This document shows, piece after piece, positions 22,143-33,995 of a stretch of DNA of 64,000 nucleotides. Within the stretch, counting starts at the first letter, position 1. Every line of letters starts with the position of its first letter. Location of the stretch: contig CP092886.1 in assembly GCA_030710605.1 (NCBI GenBank), positions 47,345,794-47,409,793 of the forward strand, given 5' to 3'. The notes beneath the pieces were generated by a model, which saw only the letters and a program-made list of their open reading frames with translations, searched no databases and had not been told where the DNA came from. Position numbers and translations under genes: made by a program. The DNA is from Cordylochernes scorpioides (lineage: Eukaryota; Arthropoda; Arachnida; Pseudoscorpiones; Chernetidae).

Positions 22143-23367
22143 TGAATCTGGACTATTACGGGTTGGAGGAAGATTACGTCATTCAAATCTGCTATTTGAT
22201 GAAAAGCATCCAATAATATTACCAAGAGATCATTTTATCACGGAATTAATAGTGCGACAGTGTCATCTGGATAATTTACATTCTGGTCTTCAACTGACCA
22301 TGTCAGCACTACGATTACGATATTGGATTCCTTCAGGCAGAAGTTTGGTCAAGAAACTAATCCACCAATGCATGGTGTGTTTCAGGGCTAAACGTCAAGT
22401 TACCAAGCAAATCCCGGGAGATCTGCCCATGCACCGAATTGTGAAATCAAATCCGTTCACTAAAACTGGAATCGACTTTGCAGGACCGTTTTTGATGAAA
22501 CCAAACATCAAAAGATCCAAAGTAAAATTAAATCATATGTTGCTTTATTTGTATGTTTCTGCACAAAAGCAATTCATATAGAAATTGTATCAGACCTATC
22601 TTCAGCGGCTTTCCTCGCAGCTCTCAAGCGGTTTATTTCTCGTCGAGGAAAACCTTCTGATATATTTAGTGATAACGGGACCAACTTTAGGGGAGCTAAC
22701 AACATTCTCCGAGAGCAGTTTGATATATTGAAAGCTTCAACAATTCAAAAATTCATATCTAATGAACGAATCAACTGGCATTTTATACCTCCTTCCGCCC
22801 CAAATTTCGGAGGTATCTGGGAGGCTGGAATAAAATCCTTCAAATTTCATCTTCTCAGATGCTTAAAGTCTCAGATACTCACATTTGAAGAGCTGAGTAC
22901 TCTGACAACTCAAATAGAAGCTTGTTTAATTCACGACCTATTTGTCCTCTAAGTTCAGATTCAGACGATTTTAATCCTCTTACACCAGGACACTTCTTAA
23001 TTGGGAGACCCTTAACTGCCCTTCCAGAATCTTATGATGATTATGTTCCGATAAACTACCTCGACCGCTGGAGCCTAAATAAAAAATTAAAGATGTATTT
23101 TGGAAACGTTGGAATCGAGAATACCTCAACAATTTGCAACAACGCCTAAAATGGCAAAAATCCTCACCCAACATTAAGGAAGGTGACCTCAGCTTGCTAA
23201 AGGATACCATATCACCACCAGCAATGTATTGGAGCCTTGGTCGCATCACCAAAGTCTTTCCGGGAGCAGACGGAAAAGTTCGAGTCGTCGAGGTGAAGAC
23301 CAAGCACCAAGAACACCTTACTAGAACTGTCTCTAAAATAGTACCATTACCTTTTGCTGAGGACTAA
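22126..23367 (+). pseudogene. pol: Bel/Pao integrase with DUF5641-like end, frameshifted
   Basis: The zinc-binding module is at 22245-22390 (CHLDNLHSG, HQCMVCFRAKR) and the first Asp in KTGIDFAGPF at about 22462. After a frameshift near 22560, SDIFSDNGTNFRGANN holds the second Asp (about 22660-22700). The Glu is in NFGGIWEAGIKSFK (about 22803-22845). Further shifts near 22935 and 23140 precede an open C-terminal piece (KEGDLSLLKD, YWSLGRITKVFPG) that ends at 23365-23367, 22 bases before the 3' LTR. Confidence 0.88.
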
Positions 23368-23389
23368 GTTAGTCCACCGGGGTGGAATA

Positions 23390-23688
23390 TGTTAGGTTTT
23401 TTTTATTATCATTATTTTAGTAATCTATATGTTAGGTTTTATTTTTTATTATTATTATTGTATTTTATTAATTAATTATAATTCATATTCATATAATTTT
23501 ATTGTTACTTATCATCATTTTTTTTTGTTTTTTTTTTCTTCTTCTTCTGTTTTCTTTTGTGTTAAAATAAAACTAAATCGCATTAAATCGTAGTGTAATT
23601 CTTTTTTGTTGTGTGAAATAAATCGAATTGAATCGAATTGAGTCAGCTCGTTCTTTCTAGAAGAAACATCAAAGAAAACGTGCTAACA
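23390..23688 (+). repeat. Bel/Pao 3' LTR
   Basis: 299 bp. Differs from the 5' LTR mainly by a longer T/C-rich tract near 23520-23550 and a few substitutions. Purine-rich CACCGGGGTGGAATA precedes it. Confidence 0.95.
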
Positions 23689-23693
23689 GCTAT
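23689..23693 (+). other. Target-site duplication GCTAT, right
   Basis: Pairs with 17879-17883. The bases that follow (TATAGAACAAAATG) continue the interrupted codon series. Confidence 0.95.
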
Positions 23694-26600
23694 TATAGAA
23701 CAAAATGAAAATAGTGATTCGAATAAAAATATGCTAAATTCTACTAAGGAAGAAGAAAAAATAATTCCAAATAAAGAATTGAATAACGAAACCCTTTCGC
23801 TCAATAAAGAACTTATTACAACGACTGAGGCGCTAGGGATGTCATCCTTGCCAAATGAAGAAGCGAATACCCAACTACCTTCAAATGGAATTGCCAAAAA
23901 TGCAGTGCAAAATGATATTACTTCTACTCTACCCGGAAACAGCAATATGATAGAAACCACGTCTAGTGTTCCTCCTTTTACAGAAATAGCAGGAGTGGAA
24001 AAGTCCAAGGAAGCTTCAACTATTGCTACGGACATTGAGAAATCACCTACAGAACGTCTAAATAATATAAATCAAGCAACATCTACACAAAGTATAGAAG
24101 TCGAAACAACGACAATTATCGAAAAAGAAGATGAGAATAGAGAAACAACTCCATTAGAAAGTAATGCAACTCCTCCAACTCACAATTCGAGCGAATTAGT
24201 TTCTGTGGAAATTACGAGCACAGAATCTTTAGAGGAAAAAATCGAAACAAATTCTCCAACAAATGCTGGAATCAGCGAATCGACAACCGCAAGTATAGAA
24301 ACTTCAAAAGATATGGAAACAACAATTTCTGATTGGGATAATACAAAGCATCCCATTCAATCAAACAAGAAAGTTAATATTATCTCTATAAAGTCTACAA
24401 CCACAGAAGCATTTGAAATTGAGAATGAACCCTCTGAAAAAAACAGTGAAAAGAAAGAAGAATCAACAATGGCAAATTATAATGAGGGAGATAGTGAATT
24501 GCTGAGCTCCACTGTCGCACCACAAAATGAAATGGATAATGATTCTTCAAGCGATTCGACTATTGAGCGCTCAGAGAAAGATGCTGCATCTATTGCCGGA
24601 ATGGAAGAATCTACTACGGTAATGATTGAAAATTCAGACGTCAATGAAAGAACTATTTCAGAATTAGAGAGAGATAACGAAAAGCTCATTAATTCCCAGA
24701 AGAAAAAAAAATGTTAACAATAATTCTGAAATGCCTTCAACAACGGAAGATATTTTAATAAAAGAGAACGCCTCTACTATGCCAATAGCCGAAAAAGAAG
24801 AATCAACAACGCCAAAGGTTGACGAATCAAAAATGGTCAAAAACTCCACTTTGCAGTTGATTTCTAAATCTACTGCTGTGCCTCAGAATAAACCTGAACA
24901 GAGAATTAATTCTAACACACCTTATTTATCTTTAGCCACAGAAAGTTTAGAGGGAATAAGTGAAGCATCTTCCACCGAAATGCAGAAATCGAAGAAACAA
25001 CTGCCAGTATTGGAAACCTAGACGCCATAAAAGCAATTATTTTGCAATCAGTCAACATATCACAAAATCCACCACCAAATAAAGTGGAAAATAATGAAGA
25101 AGCTTCAACAACACAGAGTTTAAATGGACAAATGGAAATAACTACTCAATCGAACATGATGGCCCAAAAAAAAGAATCAGTAACAATTATTGTTGAAATC
25201 CCAGATAATGCTAAATCCTTGATAAACGAGTCATCAGTAATAGAAGACTCAAAGAACGAAAGTGATAAAATCGCTAAATCAATTGTGGAAAATAAGGAAT
25301 CAACAACAGAAATGATAGAAAATGATCATATTCTGAAAGTTGACTTAAAAATAAATTCTACGAATACTCTTGTTTCACCGAATTCAAATAATGAGAATTC
25401 TAGTAAATAGAATCTTCAACCTCCAAAGATTTAAAAAATGAAAATGAAATGCAGACACCAACAACGGAGGCATATGAAGAATCAACATCGAACAGTGTTG
25501 ATGAATTAAACGAAATTCAAACTACTATTATAGATTTAGAAACAACAACGACTGAAGGTTCTAACCCGCAAAAAGGAGCATCAAATATATTGAAAGAAGA
25601 AAATGAACAAACAACAACTGAGGAATCAAAAATTCTAGAAACTACTCAAGGGCTAATGTTAGAATCAAATCCGAATATTGAAGAAAGCAAAGATTTCAGT
25701 AAAAACTTGATTACAGATCATAGCCTTGGTTTAATAGAGAAAACAACTGATTCACTAATAAACTTGAGTGAAGAAAGCACAAAATCTATTATAGAGCGGT
25801 CGGAAATTGTCAAAGTAGGTAGCCTAGAGTCAGTAAAAGAATCGAATATTAAAAATAAAGAAAAAGATGAGAACCAAGATATATCTAAGCTATCATCAAA
25901 AAATAGAACAAATTTATCACTAATAGCAAAAGAAACAAGTACCTCGATTCCGATTGAAGAAACATCAACTAACTCTCCTGTAGCTACCTCGCCCTATACA
26001 ATGGGAGTAGATGTCAGCATGTCTACTACACAAAGTCAAAAACCTGATATGGACCCATCTGAAAAATACCCATCTACTGAAAGCCTTGATGCAAAAAAGT
26101 CCAGCAGCATGAAACCCATTGAAGAAAGGCAGCCCACGAGAGTAAAAAATAATGAAAACGTAAATAGACCTTTACTTAATCTTTTTTCTAAAGTTGGAGG
26201 AAGTCGCTACAAACCTAGAGAAAAAATCTCCTCTCAAAAAATACTTATGACTACCTCAAAACTGCCACTTGTAGAACAAACAACAAAAGTGACTGAAATG
26301 ATGTCATCAACAGAGGGTCTAAGTGGAGTTTCTGCCGAAGACAGCCAGGCAAAGCTGTCTCAAGTGAGATCAACTAAGGCGCCTTCCACTAAATCACCCC
26401 CAAGAACTACAACCGAGAGTCATAAGGAAGACGATGATGTTGAAAATGATAAATAAAAAGAAACAAGAAAGAAAAATAATTCAAAAAAATCGAAAAACTT
26501 CTCTTAATCCAAATAAATCAATAGAAGAAATTGGTAAAGAAATAAACAGATTACAGGAAATGATCCGTAATATTAATCCAAACAAAATGCCGCCTCCAAG

Positions 26601-26844
26601 ATGGAATCATAAGCTGGAATCTTTGAAGCCCAAAATTAGAAGGGTTCCATATACTGAGTCCTACGAAGATAGAGGAAGGGCACTGCATGAGTATCATGCA
26701 ATGATGCCTTATTTAGTCCCAATGTATCCTCACAGTGCACTTCTTCACCCTGCCTACTATATCCCTGGTCTTCACCCTCAATACCTCCCTCCCTATATGC
26801 GGCATTATGGAGCAGATAAACATCAAGAGAGGATTTTGAATTGA
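23689..26844 (+). pseudogene. CPAP1-like protein, Ser/Thr/Glu-rich tail after the insertion, frameshifted
   Basis: Continues the host frame of 17325-17883 exactly: ..AST-A before the element becomes AIIEQNENSDSN after it. The tail is mucin-like, dominated by Ser, Thr, Glu, Asn and Lys with recurrent EESTT/ESTT words. Frame changes occur at the A run near 24705 and near 25021, 25411 and 26435. The last part (26434-26844) is different in style: basic, then Tyr/Pro/His-rich (AMMPYLVPMYPHSALLHP, LPPYMRHYG), and ends at TGA 26842-26844. AATAAA occurs near 26985. The function is inferred only from the chitin-binding domain upstream. The reading frame is not intact as given. Confidence 0.7.
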
Positions 26845-28789
26845 TCGAATGCGTGTATAGAGATAATCAATGGTTGTATTTTTTTGGGATATATATATTT
26901 ATATTTAAATTACACAAAAGGTTTGTAATTTAAGAACTCTAAATGTCCAAACACAAGGCGTTATGGGAAATTATATTTTTGTAAAATAAAATGTGAAAAT
27001 ATGTATTGTTTAGATTATTATTTAATAAAAACACACAATCGACACCATCATTCACATAATGTATTCTTGGAACCTAAACAAATATCTCTCCTTGCTATCT
27101 AATATTGATTAAAAGATTTTATTTAACCCTTGCTTCAATGTCTGTCTGCCTAAAAAAATCTTGGAATCAATTTTCAATATACTTACCTAGCACCTATATA
27201 TATATAAACTTGAAATTTGGTACACCTGTTCAAACATTATGTCCATGCAAGCTGACAAAATATTTGTGATCAATTATAGTATATGCTTACATTGCACCTA
27301 AAATTCATAAATTTGGTACACTTGTTCAAACATTATGTCCATGCAAGTTGACAAAATTTCAGAGATCTTGGTGGTCAGGAATAGATTAATTTTTATATTT
27401 ACTTTGAAATTTTGTGATCAATTATAATATGCTTAAATTGCGTCTAAAAGTCAGAAATTTGGTACACTTGTTTAAACGTGATGACATTATAAGTTAAAAA
27501 ATCTTAGGCTACACGGTATTCGGGGTGGTCTGCAATGGAATATTATTTAATATTTCGAATCAAATTTTGTGATCAATTTTTAATATACTTCCTGACCACG
27601 TAGAAGTCTGATATTCTATAGCCTAGTTTAATTTTGATAACATTGCAAGTGTAAACAAAATTTCATGAATTCTAGGTGGCTGTGGTGGTTGGAAAAATAC
27701 TAAAGACGCGAATTTGTATTTTCCCTTTCAAACGAAGGAAAAATAGGTGCAGCCGTTTCGCTGGCGGAATGAGCGGCTGGAGTTCCATTAAAAAGGGTCG
27801 GGTGGTTAGGACTTGACTAATTTCTTCCTTTCAATTTTAGTGACAAATTTTCAATGCACTTTCAGACTCCATAAAAGTCTGAAATTTTGTCCACTCGCTC
27901 AATCCAACTAACGATGCAAGTGTACAAAATATCAGACTTCTATATAGCTGTGATATATATGCTGGGGAATAGACTATAAATATATATAATATTTACATAC
28001 AAGTACATATCTCATAATTAAAAATAGGCACAACAGTTTGTAGCGTGATGAGCGGCTGGCATTCCATTAAAATAAATTGGTAGTATAAACGAGAGCTATA
28101 AATAATTGTGAGAATACGAGTATATATTGTGCCACAAATATATAAACATTTAAATAATTAGAATAAAAAATGTTTATATATACCTTCTCCCCATTTATAA
28201 ATATATAAAATATAATATTATATTTACGTACACAGGATAAACACACACGATTATTTCTGGAGAGCTGGGCATCTACAGATGATAAAAATAGCATCAATAG
28301 GAAAATAGAAATACCACAATCATACCTACAGTTAAAACAAAAATAGTCAAATATTTATTTAGCATTTTATTTATGAAGATACAATAATTCAAATTGAATG
28401 GTTTGGTCACACCAACATATGTTATATAAAACAGCACTTCTCGTGCGCGCATCACGTGGATAATAAGCTTACAAGGAGTTTGCATTTTTTCTAGAAGAAG
28501 ATAGGCGAACAGCCTCGTCGAAATATTGAATTTTAATAAATATATTGATTCAAAATATTCCCTTATTTTAACTTAATATATATATTGAAAATAGAGCGCA
28601 ATTCGTAAATAGATCTTTCATCAAAAAGGAATATATATATAGATTCAATATATGCCTTTTTAATTAAATAACTATTTATGGATTTCTCTATTTTCAAAGC
28701 GATATCAACCAGTTTTGGTTATGGTCGCCTAGCAAGAACAACTGAAAGAGATCCAATAAATGCCTTTTTAATTAAATATAATATAAAAA
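26845..28789. repeat. 3' flank and degenerate tandem repeats
   Basis: After polyadenylation-like signals (26985, 27026), 27180-27960 holds degenerate repeats built on TTTGGTACACTTGTTCAAAC, CATTATGTCCATGCAAG and TTTGTGATCAATT. GAGCGGCTGG..TTCCATTAAAA occurs at about 27768 and 28051. No gene is seen in the rest. Confidence 0.6.
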
Positions 28790-28910
28790 TTCAAAACTAT
28801 TATAGACGCGTATGATTCTTTTACAAATTAAACAATTACTGCAATGGTAAGGGCAGTAGGAATTGTTTAATATGTAAAAGAATCATACGCTATAAAAGTT
28901 TCGAATTTTC
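28790..28910. repeat. Fold-back element, copy 2
   Basis: Palindrome of the same family as 7098-7246: AACTATTATAGACGCGTATG on the left mirrors CATACGCTATAAAAGTTT on the right, with GGTAAGGGCAGTA in the middle. It is followed by the same ATGGCGCG word that follows the other copies. Confidence 0.75.
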
Positions 28911-28995
28911 ATAACAAATGGCGCGCTAATGCATCAATATATAATATAAGTAAATATAAGTTTTGTAAATAGATATTTTTAATTTTTATAATTAA

Positions 28996-31900
28996 GTAGA
29001 CGAATGACCCGGCTTCGCCCGGGAATTCCCCCGAGTGCAATTTCCTTCATACTGAAAGAACATTACTAATAAATAGTATTAGAGCCATAGAATAGCAACA
29101 CCGAAGTAATACATAGTTCAAATAGTTGGCAGATTTTCCACCCAACCTCCGAGGTACCCGCCCCAGCGTGTTAACTCTTATATATAGTGGTGCATCCTCT
29201 GTAGGTCTATTACACTCTTTGGGTAAAAAGGGATAGGGATTGAAATTGCTTGAGAAGAGTGACCGTGATTGACCAAGCCTAGCCAGCAGCCTGTAATCTA
29301 ATGTTTTCAGACCCCAGTCAAACATTCGTAGATGTTTTTCTGAAAAATAATAAAAAAAAAAACTAATATTAATATAAATCATAATAATCTGCAACTGTCC
29401 TTGAATATTCTAATTCTAGAGATTTTACCTTTCAAATATATACAAATATATACGTATATAGAAAGAATTATGAAAATAATATACCACTCAAACAACAACA
29501 ACAAAAAAGACTAAAATAGCATTAAAAAATTATTCATGACAACACAGAAGTATACACAAAATTTGAAGTCTTATTTTCTGGAGCCAAAACATAAAGATTT
29601 CTTCCTGAGCCAACTCTAGAGCAGGCAACATACAATTGCCCATGCGAGAAACAGGGTTGCTCCAAGTCAATGCCAGCAATTTTGAGGGACTGACCTTGAG
29701 CCTTGTTAATCGACATGGCAAAAGAAACCCGAATGGAGAAATGCAATCTTTTAAAATGCAAAGGAGAATGTTTATCATCATGAATCAGAGGAATCCGGGG
29801 AATAAAAACCTCTTCATTTTGAAAACAACCAGTCAAAATGGTTGCCTCTACCACATGAGGCCACAATCTTTTAACACAGAGACGGGTACCATTGCAAAGG
29901 CGGGGTGCATCAATATTTCTCAATAAAATAATGGGAACACCAACTCTAAGTTCTAAGTGATGTGGTGGTATCCCAGAAGGTTCTAAAGAATTTAAAAACA
30001 CTGTAGTCTATTCCACGCAATCCTCAGCATCAATGGTGGAATCCACAGAAGTATATAAAATGCTTTGCCCTGGTATTTCTTTCAAAAGCTGAGCATTTAT
30101 GGCATCAACTACACAATTCCTTGGAGCCAAAATTGCCCGCTCACAAAGCCAAGGATAGTAATTCGCCCTTCCCCGGTTAAACATCTCCCCAATGTTAGGA
30201 AAAACACTATTCTTTATGCCAGAGAGGGAGTCACACACACACACACAACAGTGTTAACCAATTCATTTGAAAAATTAACATTACCATCCGTGTCATTAAG
30301 TTGGCCACTTCCAAGTTGAAGCAAAAATTGTGAAAATAACAGCGAGTTAGGATCTCCTGAATTGACAGCCCGCATATTTGTTGAAAGAGTAAGTCTTTCA
30401 ACAAATGACCAAAGTGGGGATGCCTTTAAGCAAGCATGCAACTCATCTGCTATTGTACCTCTAGGGATAATGGGCAATATCTGCCTGAAGTCACCGGCCA
30501 ACAACAACACTACACCTCCCATTGGTCTCTGATCCTGCCTACAATCTTTAAGTGTTATATCAACTGCCTCTAAAGCATGCCTGTGTGCCATAGTACATTC
30601 ATCCAGACAATAAATTTGCATTGTCTAAGAACTTTGCCCATTGCTGAATCAGCATTCAAATTACAAACTGGTACCTCATCCCTGGTCAAATCTAAGGGTA
30701 ATTTGAAAGTCGAATGAGCAGTTCTGCCACCATGCAACAGAGTGACCGCAATACCAGAAGAAGCTGTAGAAAGAGCAATGTCCCCAGTACTTCGTACCTT
30801 TGTAAGAAGAAGATTGATCAGAAAAGTTTTTCCTGTGCCCCCCGGAGTATCAAGAAAGTACAATCCGCCAGCATTGTTATAGTGACGGACACGTTGCATG
30901 AACTCAGCCGAGTGAGGAGAAGACCCATCGAGCAGAGTTCTGAGAGCTTCTGGGGGTTCAGGTAAATCAGGAATTCTGACCTTCCCTGCAGAACAGCACA
31001 TTCCAGGCCGCTCACCATTGTACTTAAAGGCAGTACAATGTAGACATTGTTTATCCATATGGCCAATCTGAAGAAAAGTAAATTGTTCATAATTCAGGGC
31101 CGGATTGTAATGGAAAGCAGCATTGAGCATATCAGCCCAAGTGCTAGCTCGTTGCCTGAAGTGCCGCAACCGGTCAGCCTCCTGTCGTGTTTGGGACTGC
31201 TGGGGAGTCTCTGATGCGTGTTGAACTCTGTGGCGCAGCCGGTCACTTTGGAGGCGGGCTTGAGACTGTTGGGGATTCTCCAATATGCGGCTACTTTGGC
31301 CTCTAGCAGCTCGGGCAGCCATGCGTCGAGCTGCAGGAGTTCTTACTCCAATTGCAGATCTTTTGCGAGGCATATCAAATGGGATGATTAAATTTTAAAA
31401 TGTCCTTAAAAAAAAATAGAAATAGCACATTCAGTACCAAAAATAATTTTGTATATATATAAAAAAAAGCTTTTAAGGAAAACAGTGCAGACCCAAAACA
31501 AATCCAAAGTATCAGAATAAGTTACAGAACAAAACTGATTATCTAGTAGAAAAGGCAGAAGTATGTTGGAAAAATATATAGATAGGGAGATGGGGCGCAC
31601 TCAACTATAGGGAAAAAAAGCATACTACCCATCTTATCAATAAGGTCTGCCTTTTTAATAAAAGTATTATCTCATATTCAAAGAAAAGTAACAAAACAAA
31701 GGCCATCACAACAATAACTAAACATAAGAACCCATTGTCCACACATAGGATCAGTAAGTTTGTAAATATCAAAACTACATTGTTCACTAACCATAACTTG
31801 GGAACTAAAACAAATTTCTCTCTCAACATTTCAGCAGAAAAAAAAGGCTAAAAAACCTAATGGCAAAACATGTCAAACAGGTCAATCTTTAGAATGCTCA

Positions 31901-33181
31901 ACTATTTTTTTTCCCTAGCCTAATATCTGCGTAGACAAAAAGAAAGCAGCATAATAGAACTACCACAAACAAAATATACAGAAATGGCAAGCGAATAAAA
32001 CAGTAAAATAATTGGAAGGGTGAGGAGACAGGCTCTCTAATATAATTCCCCATCTCTCTCAGCAAGAAAAAAAAGGCTTATAAAAATGCAAGCCAAAATA
32101 CAGTCATGTTAATAAATGTCAATAAATGTTCAGTAAAAAAAAAAAGGCACATGGAACTTAGGCAAATATATGACAACAACAGACTAAATTTTAAACTATC
32201 AATGAAATATATGATTTTTTTAAAAGAATAACAAAACAAAGGCCATTACAACAATGACAAAACATAAGCCCATTGTTTATATACAGTAATAAAAGTTTGT
32301 AAATATTGTCAATCTGCATTGTTTACTAACCGTAACTTTGTAAAATGTAGTGCCCTATCAACATGTCAGAAAAAAATAATAATACTAAAAAAAAAAAACT
32401 AATACCAAAATAGCCATGTTAATATTTTAGGCTGATAAAAACCAAAGGGTATATGGATTATAGACAAACACATGTTTTGGCTGTTAAATGAGACAGTAAT
32501 TCATATTAAATTTTCACTACTGTATATTTTTGCATATTGACTATTGTTTTTTAATTTTAAGAATTATCATATTAACTGTATTAAAATAAAAATATTTTTA
32601 AAAGAATCTTTTTTTTTTCCTGGAGGATTTATGATTTTATTTTAATATTGATTCAAGGGATTATATTTATCGAATCATATTGACTGTAAAAAAAAAAAAA
32701 GAAACAAAGGCCAGAACAAAAATTAATAAAAATAAGAAAGCCATTGTTTACATACAGTTACGCTAATTTTGAAAAGTTTTTTTAAAAAATTGCATTGTGT
32801 GCATTTACCGTAACTTAGTAATATAAATTTCTCTCTCAATACTTTTGTAAAAAAAAGTGACACTCGTATAAAAAGATATTTAAAAAAAAGTACGCAAGCA
32901 ACTTGAAAAGAAATGCAGAACGCTCATTGGTCGCTTAATTGGTCTCGTGTTGTTACTTTGCCTCGTATTTACTCCGCGTAAGCCTCGTATTTACTCCGCG
33001 TAAAAAAAAAAGTTCTTCAAATGAAAAATAGAAATAGCCAATAATACTAAGCAAAATGTAGCCGAAAATTTTCCTCAGGTTTATAAAAAGCGACATGCAA
33101 AATTTGGTACCAATTGGTTCAGTAGTTTTTGAATTTATCGCGAAACAGACAGACAGACATTGACTTTTATATATTTAGAGA
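28996..33181 (-). mobile_element. Helitron with helicase gene, Rep domain missing
   Basis: On the minus strand it starts TCTCTAAATATATAAAAG after an A (33182) and ends CATTCGTCTAC before a T (28995). The 3' hairpin CCCGGGCGAAGCCGGG lies just inside. Most copies here end CTAG, so this end has one changed base. The start is the usual type, with ATATAAAAGTCAATGTCTGTCTGTC. The 4.2 kb interior encodes a Pif1-type helicase. The 5' third (31600-33180) contains three diverged copies of a ~500-bp unit marked by ACAAAACAAAGGCCAT at about 31692, 32231 and 32702 (the last degenerate). Confidence 0.85.
29534..31373 (-). pseudogene. Helitron Pif1-like helicase protein, Rep-deleted, frameshifted
   Basis: The start Met at 31373 opens the Arg-rich lead (MPRKRSAIGVRTPAARRMAA) and the CX2C..GMCCSAGKV zinc-like region found at the N-terminus of Helitron proteins. 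After residue ~168 (FMQRVRHYN) the sequence jumps in frame to NAGGLYFLDTPGGTGKTFLI, the Walker A start of the helicase. The HUH Rep nuclease and the central domain, several hundred residues, are gone. Helicase motifs continue: DECTMAHRHALEAVD (Walker B) after a frameshift near 30620, LLLAGDFRQILPIIPRGT, and SINKAQGQSLKIAGIDLEQ with LYVACSRVGSG near the end at 29560-29680. Two frameshifts (about 30620 and 30220, the latter at a CA microsatellite) break the helicase. Confidence 0.85.
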
Positions 33182-33285
33182 TAAGTGACACTTGAATTTA
33201 AATAAATAATTAATTACTGAAATAGTTTTGTATAAAAAGGATCTTTTTAAAATGTGCAATAAAAAGGAGATTTCAGCCTCCGTCA

Positions 33286-33995
33286 TCTATATTAATAAAA
33301 TGAAAATTTCATAAGTGGACATCACTAAAAACTTTCGTTACAATGCATCAATTTCAACCAGATTTTCAACATTTATGTAAAACGAGATGGAGCAGGTTTT
33401 GCTTAACATCAAAATATATTTCCTAACATTAACATGCGTAACTTCGCTGTTATCGATTAAATACAAAAAAAATCAACAGAGTTAATTTTATTTATATATA
33501 AATACAGAATTAAATTTCAACAGAGTTAATTTTTTTACATACTAGCTAATAATCTCAATCTAAAAAATATTCAAAACAAGCAATTTTAAGATAACACCAT
33601 ATGTAAAACAGTCGGCCAAGAAAACAACAACGATATTACATCTTTCTCACATATTCACACACAATCTTGATTAATAATTAAAACTAATCTTTAACATTGT
33701 TTATTATACTTCAACTTTTATTTCTACATTTGTTTTTATATACCCAATTGTTTTATCATGTTTCTAATATCGCCTAACAAATATACAAATTTATAGTGAC
33801 CAACATATGCAAATTTTATCTTTGTTTTTATTTAACTTGATATCGTAAACATAACATCCATTGTAAGCATTTTTCTGTTCACCTTCCGTGGTTTCTCTTT
33901 TCTTTGATAGTTTTTAGGTGTAGTATATTTTCTTATTACTAGACTACAAACATTCCCTCGAGAAAAACCTGGGCGAAGCTGGGTACATCCGCTAG
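33286..33995 (+). mobile_element. Non-autonomous Helitron, 710 bp
   Basis: Starts TCTATATTAATAAAATG after an A at 33285 and ends in hairpin CTGGGCGAAGCTGGG, then TACATCCGCTAG before a T. There is no coding. Its 3' end is the TACATCCGCTAG type, unlike the TCATTCGTCTAG type of the neighbour on the left. Confidence 0.8.

Larger units (their letters stand above)
17884..23688 (+). mobile_element. Bel/Pao LTR retrotransposon inserted in a coding exon
   Basis: LTRs 17884-18170 and 23390-23688 both start TGTTAG and end CTAACA, flanked by GCTAT duplications. Internal order is Gag (DUF1759-like), zinc knuckles, DUF1758 protease, RT, RNase H with A17-type region, integrase and a DUF5641-like C-terminus, the Bel/Pao order. 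Primer-site-like TTTTTTGGTGACGAAACCC follows the 5' LTR. Coding frames are broken by nonsense and frameshift changes although the two LTRs match almost base for base outside a length-variable T/C tract. Removing the element and one GCTAT restores a continuous host frame. Confidence 0.95.

Noticed and set aside
23643..24035. Ser-rich minus-strand ORF
   Set aside because: Antisense shadow of the Ser/Thr/Glu-rich tail; same explanation for the other minus frames between 24477 and 24849.
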